Origin: Myxococcales bacterium
GTDB taxonomy: Bacteria; Myxococcota_A; UBA9160; UBA4427
DNA: 64,000 nucleotides
Assembly (NCBI GenBank): GCA_012959805.1
Contig: DUCN01000074.1
Span: 21,005 to 85,004, forward strand
Reading direction: 5' to 3'
Part shown: positions 33,248-41,103 of the stretch, one piece after another
Layout of the letters: each line of letters begins with the position of its first letter
How positions within the stretch are numbered: position 1 is the stretch's first letter
Translations under genes and position numbers: made by a program
Notes under the pieces: model-generated
What the model was told of the DNA's origin: nothing
The model's database searches: none
The model's input: only the letters and a program-made list of their open reading frames with translations

Positions 33248-34251
33248 CGAAGGGCGGACCGAAAAGCGGCAAGGACGCGATCAACGTCATCGGTTGAAAT
33301 ATCGAGATGGCAGATGAGCCGGGTCGATACGGCCGCCGCGATCTTGATGCTGGCCGACAACAACTTCGCCTCGACCTCTTTCGGGGCCGCGCCTTCGAAT
33401 TCGACGAAGACCATATTCGTGAACGGTCCATCGACCGCGACTCCGGGAATCTCAGACAAGCCCTTGGCCAGACGAGCAGCATTTGCATGGTCGACAGAGA
33501 GTCGATCGACATGCTTCTCGATCGCATAACGTCCCGCCGCCGCAAGGATGCCCGCTTGCCGAAGACCTCCACCGAGCATCTTTCGCCATCGGCGCGCTTC
33601 GGCAATCAGATCCACCGAACCCACCAGGACTGATCCAACCGGAGCACCGAGGCCCTTTGACAAACACACCGAAACCGAATCAAACCCCTGGGCAATCTCT
33701 GCCGGCGATCGTCCACTCGCCACCGCCGCGTTCCATAGGCGAGCACCATCGAGATGAACCCGCAGGCCATGTGACCGTGCGAGTTCCTGAGCGCTTGCGA
33801 CGTAGTCGGCGGGAAGCACACGACCGCTATACGTGTTTTCGAGACACAGAAGCGTCGAAAGCGCGAAATGGTTCATGCTGGGTTGGCGCTTGATCGCCGC
33901 ATCGATGGCTGCAAGATCCATAACGCCGGCCGATGACATTTCAATCGGCTGCGGCTGGATACTCCCGAGAACTGCGGCGCCCCCGCCCTCGAATTTATAG
34001 GTATGCGCGGTCTGCCCAACCAGATATTCGTCGCCACGCTGACAGTGGGCCATGATCCCGCAGAGATTCGCTTGCGTACCCGAAACCGCGAACATCCCGG
34101 CCGGAAAGCCCAGCAGGTCCGACGTGAACTCCTCGAGAGCGTTCACGGTTGGATCTTCGCCGTAGACATCGTCGCCTACCGCGGCCGCCGACATTACGGC
34201 GCGCATTTCCTCGGTGGGTTGGGTCAGCGTATCGCTTCGAAGATCAATCAT
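33244..34251 (-). CDS. ltaE: Low-specificity L-threonine aldolase family
   Basis: A 335-residue pyridoxal-phosphate enzyme of fold type I that cleaves L-threonine or allo-threonine to glycine and acetaldehyde. It begins with the family block MIDLRSDTLTQPT. It has the YGEDPTVN segment, the HLDGARLWNAA region binding the cofactor, and the PLP lysine in LSKGLGAPVGSVL. ATG 34251 is chosen because homologues open with (M)IDLRSDT; a TTG at 34269 adds six residues. No strong ribosome site is visible for either. It is divergent from the LysE exporter and overlaps panE by 4 bases at its end. Confidence 0.9.
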   Translation of the reverse strand: MIDLRSDTLTQPTEEMRAVMSAAAVGDDVYGEDPTVNALEEFTSDLLGFPAGMFAVSGTQANLCGIMAHCQRGDEYLVGQTAHTYKFEGGGAAVLGSIQPQPIEMSSAGVMDLAAIDAAIKRQPSMNHFALSTLLCLENTYSGRVLPADYVASAQELARSHGLRVHLDGARLWNAAVASGRSPAEIAQGFDSVSVCLSKGLGAPVGSVLVGSVDLIAEARRWRKMLGGGLRQAGILAAAGRYAIEKHVDRLSVDHANAARLAKGLSEIPGVAVDGPFTNMVFVEFEGAAPKEVEAKLLSASIKIAAAVSTRLICHLDISTDDVDRVLAAFRSALR

Positions 34252-34393
34252 GCTGAGCTTGCTTAGCAAGGGTTCGGTCGGCCGTCACGCATGAACCGAG
34301 GCGCACGACAGAGCGTTCGGGTCCGCCGTGTCCGATTGGCTCTCAGTGCCTACAATTCGATTCGCCTCGTCACGACTCTTCGCTGGGAAATGC

Positions 34394-35032
34394 ATGACCC
34401 TCGACACCCCATTATTCCTGTCATTGATCGGATTCGCGTTAGCAACCTGTATCACGCCAGGGCCGAACAATTTCATGCTGATGTCTTCGGGCGCTCTGTT
34501 CGGGTTCCGACGCACCCTGCCCCACATTCTTGGAATTCAACTCGGCTTCATGAGTCTCATGGCATCGTCCGTGCTTGGCTTGGGTGCTGTCGTTCTGCGA
34601 ATGCCCTGGCTGATCGCCTTCGTCCAATTTGCCGGCGCAGGCTGGCTTTGCTGGTTCGCTTTTGGCTTCCTGGCGGCTGCGCGCAACCACCGCGAAGCGA
34701 ACATTGCCGGAGCGGATCTCACTCGCTCCCGACCCTTCAAATTTTACGAAGCGGCCTTCTTTCAATGGGCTAATCCCAAAGGCCTGATCATAGCGCTATC
34801 CGCGTCCGGCGCCTATCTAGGGATTGCACCGACGCCCTCCATTCGTGTGATGATGATCTGCGGAGCCTTCACGGCGATGGGAACACTATCCGCAGCAACC
34901 TGGACGCTCGTCGGAAATCTCCTGAATCAGCTCATGTCGACTGGACGTTCCGCGAGACTCCTGAACCTTATGATGGGACTTCTCATGCTGGCAACCGGCG
35001 CGATCATTCTCATGACCCCGACGCCCGCCTAA
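34394..35032 (+). CDS. LysE family amino acid exporter
   Basis: A 212-residue inner-membrane protein with about five to six hydrophobic segments and the LysE/RhtB opening FALATCITPGPNNFMLMSSG, in which TPGPNN is the hallmark. The AAFFQWANPKGLI block is the second conserved element, before the last membrane segments. Members export amino acids such as threonine, homoserine or lysine; being divergent from the threonine aldolase fits control of threonine (inference). ATG 34394 has GGGAAA just upstream; a longer frame from 34328 lacks a ribosome site. Its last 23 bases overlap the convergent ferredoxin gene. Confidence 0.9.
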   Translation: MTLDTPLFLSLIGFALATCITPGPNNFMLMSSGALFGFRRTLPHILGIQLGFMSLMASSVLGLGAVVLRMPWLIAFVQFAGAGWLCWFAFGFLAAARNHREANIAGADLTRSRPFKFYEAAFFQWANPKGLIIALSASGAYLGIAPTPSIRVMMICGAFTAMGTLSAATWTLVGNLLNQLMSTGRSARLLNLMMGLLMLATGAIILMTPTPA

Positions 35033-35324
35033 CGAAGGGCGCAAGAATCAGTGCGTCCTCGGGACAAGCCTCGATGCAGAGCTGGCATGCTCGACACGCC
35101 TGCGGCTGAACGACGAAAGCCTGTCTATTTCCATGGGCCCAGGCCTTGATTCGCCCGAGTATCGTTAGCGTCGACTTGTCATCGGGCGAGAGGTCTTGAA
35201 TTTCGAAGACGTCGTAAGGACAGACCTCAACGCAATCGTTCTTCGCCTCGCATCGATTGCGATCGACGACGGGCGCCACCTTGCCGGGCTCGCCGGGACA
35301 AGAGTCTGCATTCGCTCCAGTCAT
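35010..35324 (-). CDS. Ferredoxin with two iron-sulfur cluster motifs
   Basis: A 104-residue electron carrier. The first motif is C-x5-C-x3-CP (CEAKNDCVEVCP), in which the usual CxxCxxC spacing is altered so a [3Fe-4S] cluster or a modified [4Fe-4S] cluster is possible. The second is a standard CRACQLCIEACP. The DRNRCEAK..CVEVCPYDVFEI pattern is common in small ferredoxins of Actinobacteria and deltaproteobacteria. It may serve the P450 or the Rieske oxygenase elsewhere in the window (inference). The gene end overlaps the convergent LysE gene by 23 bases. About 30 bases separate its start from the nucleotidase-like gene upstream. Confidence 0.9.
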   Translation of the reverse strand: MTGANADSCPGEPGKVAPVVDRNRCEAKNDCVEVCPYDVFEIQDLSPDDKSTLTILGRIKAWAHGNRQAFVVQPQACRACQLCIEACPEDALILAPFVRRASGS

Positions 35325-35353
35325 TCAATATTCCTTTGATTCGGGCGGCGACC

Positions 35354-35977
35354 CTATGTCGCGCCAAAAGCCGACTCGACCTGACTCCAGCCATGGCATC
35401 GAACCAAGGAACTTTGCGTCTCATGGGCAACTGAACCCAGAGAGCGATTCCATGGCCGATCCATCAAGGCGACGGGAATATCGAATTCTTCCACCAATCG
35501 CACCGCGGTATCGAGGTTGTCTTCGATCGCGAAGTCAAAATCGAAATCCGAGATATCAGCGAACCCAATCGAGGGCAAGCCCTCCAGGTTCCAACTCGGC
35601 CGATTCCATTTGTCGAGATGATGAAGCGCATCGTGGCGAATGCCGTGCGTCTCGAGCCAACGGCGAGATGCAGCGTTGGTGACCGGCGGCCGACCGGTCA
35701 CGAGTGTGATGTGAACGCCAGCCGCATTCCAGCGGGACAGCACATCGATCGCGCCTTCCAGTGGCGCAATCGACTCGATGAACTCCGCTTCTTGACCGCG
35801 CTCCATGAACGAGTCGATTTCATGTTCGTCGAGTCCGAAGGACCTCTTCAAGTCGAATTCCGTGACGTCCTGCAGATTGAGTCTTCGATCATGCACCTCT
35901 TCGAGCAGATCGAGCAAACGCGCAATCGTATGTGCCAGAACATCGTCGATGTCGACATAGATGCGCCGATTGCTCAT
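35354..35977 (-). CDS. HAD-superfamily 5'-nucleotidase (NT5C-like)
   Basis: A 207-residue protein opening with YVDIDDVLAHT, the HAD nucleophile motif (DxDxV/T). It has the VTGRP segment of motif II (Thr) and a late FAIEDNLDTA element supplying the acidic motif IV residues. The pattern fits the pyrimidine 5'-deoxynucleotidase type C group, which dephosphorylates dUMP/dTMP-like substrates; other small phosphate substrates are possible. Its ATG (35977) overlaps the pabB stop in an ATGA, so the two are translationally coupled. That coupling suggests a link to folate or aromatic metabolism, which the sequence alone does not explain. Confidence 0.75.
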   Translation of the reverse strand: MSNRRIYVDIDDVLAHTIARLLDLLEEVHDRRLNLQDVTEFDLKRSFGLDEHEIDSFMERGQEAEFIESIAPLEGAIDVLSRWNAAGVHITLVTGRPPVTNAASRRWLETHGIRHDALHHLDKWNRPSWNLEGLPSIGFADISDFDFDFAIEDNLDTAVRLVEEFDIPVALMDRPWNRSLGSVAHETQSSLVRCHGWSQVESAFGAT

Positions 35978-37617
35978 GGCGTCTCCGAACCAAGCACGTC
36001 GCTTAGCGCGGCCAGCGGTGCCTTCGCCTTGTCGAGCGATTCGAGGTATTCGCCTTCTGGCGTCGAGTCGGCGACGATTGCGCCCCCGACATGAAGATGG
36101 GCCTGGCCGTCTTTCCAAACGATCGTTCGAATCACAACTGACAGATCGAGTCCGCCCCGAAGATCGAAGTAGCCCAATGCGCCTGCATAGACACCACGAC
36201 GAACCGCTTCGAGTCCTTCGAGGAGCCTGATCGCCGCGAGTTTGGGCGCACCTGTCATCGATCCTGGCGGAAAACTCGCTCGGAGGAGGTCGAATCCGTC
36301 ACGCCCCGTCGCAAGCGTGCCGGTCACGGTTGAAACCATCTGGAAGACTTCCGCATACGCCTCGATCGCCATCAGCTCAGGAACCGAGATCGACCCTGGC
36401 GCGCAGACACGCCCGAGATCATTACGGACCAGATCAACGATCATCAGATTTTCTGCCCGATCTTTTTTACTGCTCTGCAACTCGGCCGCACGCAGCACGT
36501 CTTCCTCCGTATCGCATCCTCTGGGCTTCGTCCCCTTGATCGGACGACTCTCCACATGCCGAGATCCATCGAGACAAAGAAAGCGCTCCGGAGAACTCGA
36601 GAGTATGGCCGTCTCCCCATCGCTCAGGTATGCCCCAAATGGTGCGGGATTATGCTTTCGCAGCGCCTGGTAAATTAGCCACGGATCTTCGTCTGCCTCG
36701 ACCGTTAGGCGTTGGCTGAAATTCGCCTGATAGACGTTTCCCACCGCGATCTCTTGGAGGATCGCGTCGACGGCTTTGGCATAGCCACTCGCATCGACGG
36801 TCGAACCGAAGTTGGCCGACGCTTTGGGAGGGTCTGCCGCGATCGACGCGGATCGCCCGACTCGGGGACGGCTCACGAGGATTTCGTCTACTCGAATCGA
36901 GAGCTCATCGACAATGACTCTCGATCGCATAACAGATAATTCCCGCGCATCGACCTCTGCAAGCTGGGAATGCTCCCCAAATCCGAGCCCGACAATCCAC
37001 AGACGTTCGGATTCATGATCGAATGCCAGAATCTGATCAACGTACGACAGTGACAAGTCGGACAGGCCGATGTCGTCCGCGTTCGCGAATTCGACGCGGG
37101 GCTCGAGTTGGCTGGCTAGCTCATAACCGAAATAGCCGACCGCCCCACCTAAAAAGGGAAGCTCGAGCCCCTCTGCCAACCCGGCCGCCTCATGCCACTG
37201 CGGCGCATTGGATGGTCGCGATGCGGACAACGGAGGCGCGTCAAACTTTCCCGCAGCCACATCCTCCGCTTCGACCGAGCCTTGTGTACGGACTGAATAG
37301 ATGAGCGAATCCGTGCGCGGAAGCAAAGACCGTGCGACCTCGACCGGATCAGACTCGAATCGCGTGACCCCATGCGGAAGGCCTTGCCAGACCGAACGGC
37401 GCACATCGAGGAGAATTTCGCGACCTCGCGCTTGCAGGCAGAGATAGGGATCCGTGCCCGCGAAGGAGTAGCGGCCCAAACGAGCGTTTGGCAGAGCACT
37501 GTCGAGCCACCAGAAGCCCGTTTCCATATGCATTTGCTCTACGAGGCTGAGCCACTCGTCCAGCGAAGCTGGACGATCCAGCGCCGCGAGCGCCATTCGC
37601 AAGGAAGAATGAAACAT
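35974..37617 (-). CDS. pabB: Aminodeoxychorismate synthase component I
   Basis: A 547-residue chorismate-utilising enzyme that aminates chorismate to 4-amino-4-deoxychorismate for p-aminobenzoate and folate. It has the N-terminal anthranilate-synthase-I-like domain (about 1-260) and the chorismate-binding domain (about 275-540). The PabB-type active-site Lys lies in SRPIKGTKPRG; in TrpE this lysine is replaced by Ala. The LMIVDLVRNDLGRV, PGSMTGAPK and GALGYF blocks are all present. Neither pabA nor pabC is adjacent. It overlaps the HAD nucleotidase by 4 bases. Confidence 0.92.
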   Translation of the reverse strand: MFHSSLRMALAALDRPASLDEWLSLVEQMHMETGFWWLDSALPNARLGRYSFAGTDPYLCLQARGREILLDVRRSVWQGLPHGVTRFESDPVEVARSLLPRTDSLIYSVRTQGSVEAEDVAAGKFDAPPLSASRPSNAPQWHEAAGLAEGLELPFLGGAVGYFGYELASQLEPRVEFANADDIGLSDLSLSYVDQILAFDHESERLWIVGLGFGEHSQLAEVDARELSVMRSRVIVDELSIRVDEILVSRPRVGRSASIAADPPKASANFGSTVDASGYAKAVDAILQEIAVGNVYQANFSQRLTVEADEDPWLIYQALRKHNPAPFGAYLSDGETAILSSSPERFLCLDGSRHVESRPIKGTKPRGCDTEEDVLRAAELQSSKKDRAENLMIVDLVRNDLGRVCAPGSISVPELMAIEAYAEVFQMVSTVTGTLATGRDGFDLLRASFPPGSMTGAPKLAAIRLLEGLEAVRRGVYAGALGYFDLRGGLDLSVVIRTIVWKDGQAHLHVGGAIVADSTPEGEYLESLDKAKAPLAALSDVLGSETP

Positions 37618-37848
37618 CGGAGTCTCCGGGAAGCCGGGAGGCTACCGCATACCCGATTTCGCGTCATAGACCGAAGCGCCAAATCTTGATTCCAGCGCCC
37701 CGTTCGCCCGCTACACTGGCCGCTCGCCCCCCCCAATATTGGTGATCGATGGTCGCATTGAATCTACGGGCAGCACCCAAGTCAGCCCCAGGTCCGGCCG
37801 CAAGTATGACACCCGATACGGTGTGAAAACGCGACTGTCGGGCTCGAA

Positions 37849-38721
37849 TTGAGACATCATAAATTGACGAAGAAAATCTGCTTTTATCATGCGGGATGCC
37901 CGGATGGGTTCGGCGCCGTTTGGTCCGTACGAAACGTCTGGGGAGAATCGGGCCGGTTTGTTGCGCGAGGTCATGAAGATCGCGTGCGGATGGATGAATG
38001 CGAAGACGCCGTGGTCGCGTTTGTCGACATCGCGCCCGCCACGGACGAGCTTCGAGAGCTCGCCGGTGTCGCCGAACAAGTCCTCGTCCTCGACCATCAT
38101 GTGACCGCTCGCGACCGCCTTCTGAGCGACTCAGCTTTCGTCAATGAGCTCGAGTCCGAAGGCCACCTGCTGCATTTCGACCTCGGCCATTCTGGTGCCG
38201 TGCTGGCCTGGAACCATTTCCATCCGGATGAGCCCATCCCGGATCTGCTTCGTTATGTCGAGGATCAAGATTTGTGGAACTGGGCCCTGCCCGATTCCGA
38301 CGCGGTGAACGCAGCGATCGCCTCCTATCCCCGGGAATTCGAAGTCTGGGACGGCCTCGCAGACGAAAAAATAGAGGCCCTCATCAAACAGGGAAAACCA
38401 ATTCTCCGAGCGAATCGCATCGAGGTCGAAAGGCGACTCGACCACGCCAAGCCTCTCGCCCTCGGAACGCGGCGAATCGAGGCCATCAACGCCAGCGTAA
38501 ATCGCGCTCAGCTTGGCCATGAGCTCTCCAAGCGAGCCCAATACGGGGAACAATGGGGGATCGTCTACCGCGTGGAGGGGACCGAGGTCTTCGCGACAAT
38601 CTATTCGATCGGGGATCTCGATGTCTCGAAAATCGCACTTGAGTATGGGGGCGGTGGACACAGGAACGCGTCGGGCTTCCGCGTGAGCCTCGAAAGGTGG
38701 CTCAAGGACTTCGTGGTCTAG
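37849..38721 (+). CDS. DHH superfamily phosphoesterase
   Basis: A 290-residue DHH/DHHA1 protein. It opens with a FYHAGCPDGFGAVWS element (the H.D.D of motif I). Then come FVDIAP (motif II) and the eponymous VLDHHVTA (motif III). The C-terminal DHHA1 element GGGGHRNASGF binds substrate. The architecture resembles COG2404-type phosphohydrolases and small oligoribonuclease-like nanoRNases; the exact substrate is not readable. Start codons TTG 37849 and TTG 37864 are both possible. It is divergent from pabB (231-base spacer) and lies just before the DAHP synthase attenuator. Confidence 0.8.
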   Translation: MRHHKLTKKICFYHAGCPDGFGAVWSVRNVWGESGRFVARGHEDRVRMDECEDAVVAFVDIAPATDELRELAGVAEQVLVLDHHVTARDRLLSDSAFVNELESEGHLLHFDLGHSGAVLAWNHFHPDEPIPDLLRYVEDQDLWNWALPDSDAVNAAIASYPREFEVWDGLADEKIEALIKQGKPILRANRIEVERRLDHAKPLALGTRRIEAINASVNRAQLGHELSKRAQYGEQWGIVYRVEGTEVFATIYSIGDLDVSKIALEYGGGGHRNASGFRVSLERWLKDFVV

Positions 38722-38785
38722 CCCGAAGAGGCCTTCATCGGAGCCCGGTTGCTCCGACTCTCCGAATGAGGTAACTCCAGTCGTT

Positions 38786-38887
38786 ATGCACGATCTGTCC
38801 AGTCACAATTTCGCGTACACCTTTTATTTTAGCTACGGCCGGGGCTGGTTTGCCTCCGGGGCCGAAGCATGGTGTGCCGGAGACTGA
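38786..38887 (+). CDS. Aromatic-amino-acid leader peptide of the DAHP synthase gene
   Basis: A 33-codon open frame, ATG 38786 to TGA 38885-38887, between the DHH gene and the DAHP synthase gene. Nine residues are aromatic: Phe at 9, 13, 15 and 22; Tyr at 11, 14 and 17; Trp at 21 and 29. Residues 9-22 read FAYTFYFSYGRGWF. Such density of precisely the end-product amino acids, just before a terminator, is the hallmark of ribosome-mediated attenuation (as in pheL, trpL and hisL). All three aromatics being used fits DAHP synthase, the common first step. A GAGG sequence lies about 14 bases before the ATG, a rather long spacing. Confidence 0.85.
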   Translation: MHDLSSHNFAYTFYFSYGRGWFASGAEAWCAGD

Positions 38888-38911
38888 GATTCGGCAACAA
38901 AGCTTCTTATT

Positions 38912-38945
38912 GGCCCCGAGAGACTGCTCTCGGGGCCTTTTTTTT
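38912..38945 (+). terminator. Attenuator: intrinsic terminator before the DAHP synthase gene
   Basis: A perfect 11-bp stem: GGCCCCGAGAG (38912-38922), loop ACTG, CTCTCGGGGCC (38927-38937), followed by eight T (38938-38945). It ends 35 bases before the DAHP synthase ATG, so it sits inside the transcript leader and not at a gene end. A competing pairing exists: CGGGGCC (38857-38863, inside the leader peptide) with GGCCCCG (38912-38918), 7 bp, which would destroy the terminator. Two local hairpins (38854-38859 with 38877-38882, and 38861-38866 with 38890-38895) could in turn sequester the antiterminator strand. Confidence 0.85.
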
Positions 38946-38980
38946 GTGCTCGCACGTAGCTGATCCAATTGGAGAACGAC

Positions 38981-40057
38981 ATGAGTTCACTCGAAGACCG
39001 TAATCTCGTTGGCATTGAAGAATTGCCGACGCCCTCGGAGCTGAAGACCCGGCATCCAATTTCGGCGCAAGCCGCGGACGTCGTCTTGAAGGCGCGCCGA
39101 AGCATCCGCGACGCGCTCCACGATCGCGACCGCCATCGTCGCGTCGTCGTCGTCGGTCCCTGCTCGCTTCATGATCCCGCGGCCGCGCTCGACTACGCCA
39201 GCCGGCTTCTCCCCCTCGCCAATGAGCTGGACGACCATCTCATCATCCTCATGCGGGCCTACTTCGAAAAGCCGCGCACCACGATCGGCTGGAAGGGACT
39301 CGTCAATGACCCTCATCTCGATGGGTCCTGCGAAGTCGCGGTGGGTCTGGCAGGAGCCCGAAAGCTCCTTCTCGAGATCAGCGATCTCGGCCTGCCCTGC
39401 GCCACGGAATTCCTCGACCCGATCTCCCCGCAATACATGGCCGATGCCATCGCCTGGGCCGCCATCGGAGCACGGACAACCGAAAGCCAGACGCATCGCG
39501 AAATGGCCAGCGGATTGTCCATGCCCGTCGGTTTCAAGAACAGAACCGACGGTGATGTCGCCGTCGCGATCGACGCCATGACGGCGGCCGCTCATCCGCA
39601 TAGCTTTCTTGGAATCCGTGCAGAGGGAAAGGCGGCCGTGGTCAAGACGGCGGGAAATCCGGATACGCATATCGTGTTACGCGGTGGTCGCGACGGCACC
39701 AACTATGATCGGGAAACCGTCGAAGGCGTTAGCGGGAAACTCGCCGTTCGCGGTGTCATGATCGACTGTTCCCATGGCAACTCCCGAAAAGATCCCGCGC
39801 GACAGGGGGACGTCATTCGTGAGGCCGCTGCGCAGATTCGGGCTGGCAGTACAGGGATTCTCGGCGTCATGATCGAAAGCCATATCTATCCCGGTCGTCA
39901 GGATTGGAAGCCGGAGAAGGGCCTCGACTACGGCGTGTCTATTACGGATGCCTGCATCGGATTCGATGAAACCGAGAAGCTCCTTCGTGAACTAGCAGTG
40001 GCCATGCGACCGAGGGCTCTTCGCCGGCCACCGGGGGCGACGGCGAATGTGGCCTAA
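38981..40057 (+). CDS. aroF: 3-deoxy-7-phosphoheptulonate (DAHP) synthase, class I AroF/G/H type
   Basis: A 358-residue enzyme condensing phosphoenolpyruvate and erythrose-4-phosphate, the first step of aromatic amino acid synthesis. It is closely patterned on E. coli AroF/G/H: VVVGPCSLHDP, MRAYFEKPRTTIGWKGL, GARTTESQTHREMASGLS, GFKNRTDG, VMIDCSHGNS and GVMIESH are all present. The N-terminal extension (ELPTPSELKTRHP) is the region used for feedback inhibition in the family. ATG 38981 has GGAGAACG upstream; a TTG at 38969 is weaker. Expression is likely controlled by the leader peptide and terminator just upstream. Confidence 0.95.
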   Translation: MSSLEDRNLVGIEELPTPSELKTRHPISAQAADVVLKARRSIRDALHDRDRHRRVVVVGPCSLHDPAAALDYASRLLPLANELDDHLIILMRAYFEKPRTTIGWKGLVNDPHLDGSCEVAVGLAGARKLLLEISDLGLPCATEFLDPISPQYMADAIAWAAIGARTTESQTHREMASGLSMPVGFKNRTDGDVAVAIDAMTAAAHPHSFLGIRAEGKAAVVKTAGNPDTHIVLRGGRDGTNYDRETVEGVSGKLAVRGVMIDCSHGNSRKDPARQGDVIREAAAQIRAGSTGILGVMIESHIYPGRQDWKPEKGLDYGVSITDACIGFDETEKLLRELAVAMRPRALRRPPGATANVA

Positions 40058-40806
40058 CGATAGTGAGCAGACAGACTTCGCTCGCCGTGCCGATGAGCCA
40101 GATTCGCAAAACCGACGCGAACTCATACGACAGCAAATCGTCTTATTAGTCCGCAACGGTTGGAGACTACCCAAGAGTTCGCGACGTTCGTCAGCAACTT
40201 ACAAGTGGGCCCGCAAACGCGAGCCGAGAGTGATACGGCGGGATTATACTGAACCGTCTATTAGGAGTTGGGCGTTCCCGAATTAGGTAGCCTTCTAACG
40301 TAGAGACTTCTGCGGCGTAGCGTTGACGGTCAACTCTGTCTGTTACCGCTGAACGCCGGCCGGCAACGGTCGGGGCAGGTCGGGATCCTGGAAGTGTACT
40401 TCTAACACTGGATCTTATTGTGGGCTTCGCGCTTCCAGCATTCGTCCATCTCAGCAACCGATCTCGGTCAAGCCCTATGCGTGTCTCCGGTCTTCGCGGT
40501 TTTCCGCTGGCAGGCGCTTGCTGCCCTGGTCCTCTGGGGGCAACTCTCCGAACTGTTAGCCGAGGCTGTGAGCGTCCTCAACCAAGGCTGGGTCTACCGT
40601 GGACAGCACGCCGGGAACCCAGTGCTCTTCCATGTCCCCGGCCATCCCATTACCGTCATTCCGTAACTCATCTAGCTTGCTGCCGCAGTCGCCTACTCCT
40701 TCTCGGCCCTGAGACTCGCCCGGAGACACTATCCCAACCCGACTACCCCGGCGGTTATGACTCTCGAACACCGGCATGGCCTTCGAGCGAAAACAGCGTC
40801 AGCGGA
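40058..40806. other. 750-base region with no recognisable gene
   Basis: Between the DAHP synthase gene and bolA. Open frames here are short and patchy; one from 40047 (79 codons, overlapping the end of the DAHP synthase gene) and one at 40418-40666 (82 codons) have no family features. Base use differs from the neighbours: codon-position GC bias typical of local genes fades, and stretches such as 40140-40330 have many stops in all frames. It looks like the worn remains of a lost gene or mobile element, but no transposase motif, inverted repeat or target-site duplication could be identified. Confidence 0.5.
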
Positions 40807-41100
40807 TCATGAGTGCTCGGACTCTCGGGCATCCTCGGCCGCCCATGCTTTGGGCGTGTAGGTCTTCATGCTGAGTGCGTGGATCTCTTTGCCCATCCAC
40901 TCCTCGACACTCGAGTAAACGAGCCGCTGCATTCGGACACGATTCAGGCCGGCGAAGTCTTCGGAGACGATGGTCGCTCGAAAATGCTGACCGCCGTCGC
41001 GCGCACCGGCATGTCCGGCATGAAGATGCGACTCATCGATCACTTCGACATGGCTCGCATGCAGGCGTTCGCGAAGTCTCGCCTCTATTGCATCCCGCAT
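40807..41100 (-). CDS. bolA: BolA family protein
   Basis: A 97-residue BolA-like protein. It opens with MRDAIEARLRERL and has the family core VIDESHLHAGH, the RVRMQRLVYS segment (helix-turn-helix-like) and the EIHALSMKTYTP ending. BolA proteins bind monothiol glutaredoxins and [2Fe-2S] clusters and also act as stress-related regulators. It follows the acyl-CoA dehydrogenase gene by only 3 bases on the same strand, so it appears to be the last gene of that operon. That is an uncommon context for bolA. Confidence 0.9.
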   Translation of the reverse strand: MRDAIEARLRERLHASHVEVIDESHLHAGHAGARDGGQHFRATIVSEDFAGLNRVRMQRLVYSSVEEWMGKEIHALSMKTYTPKAWAAEDARESEHS

Positions 41101-41103
41101 AGA

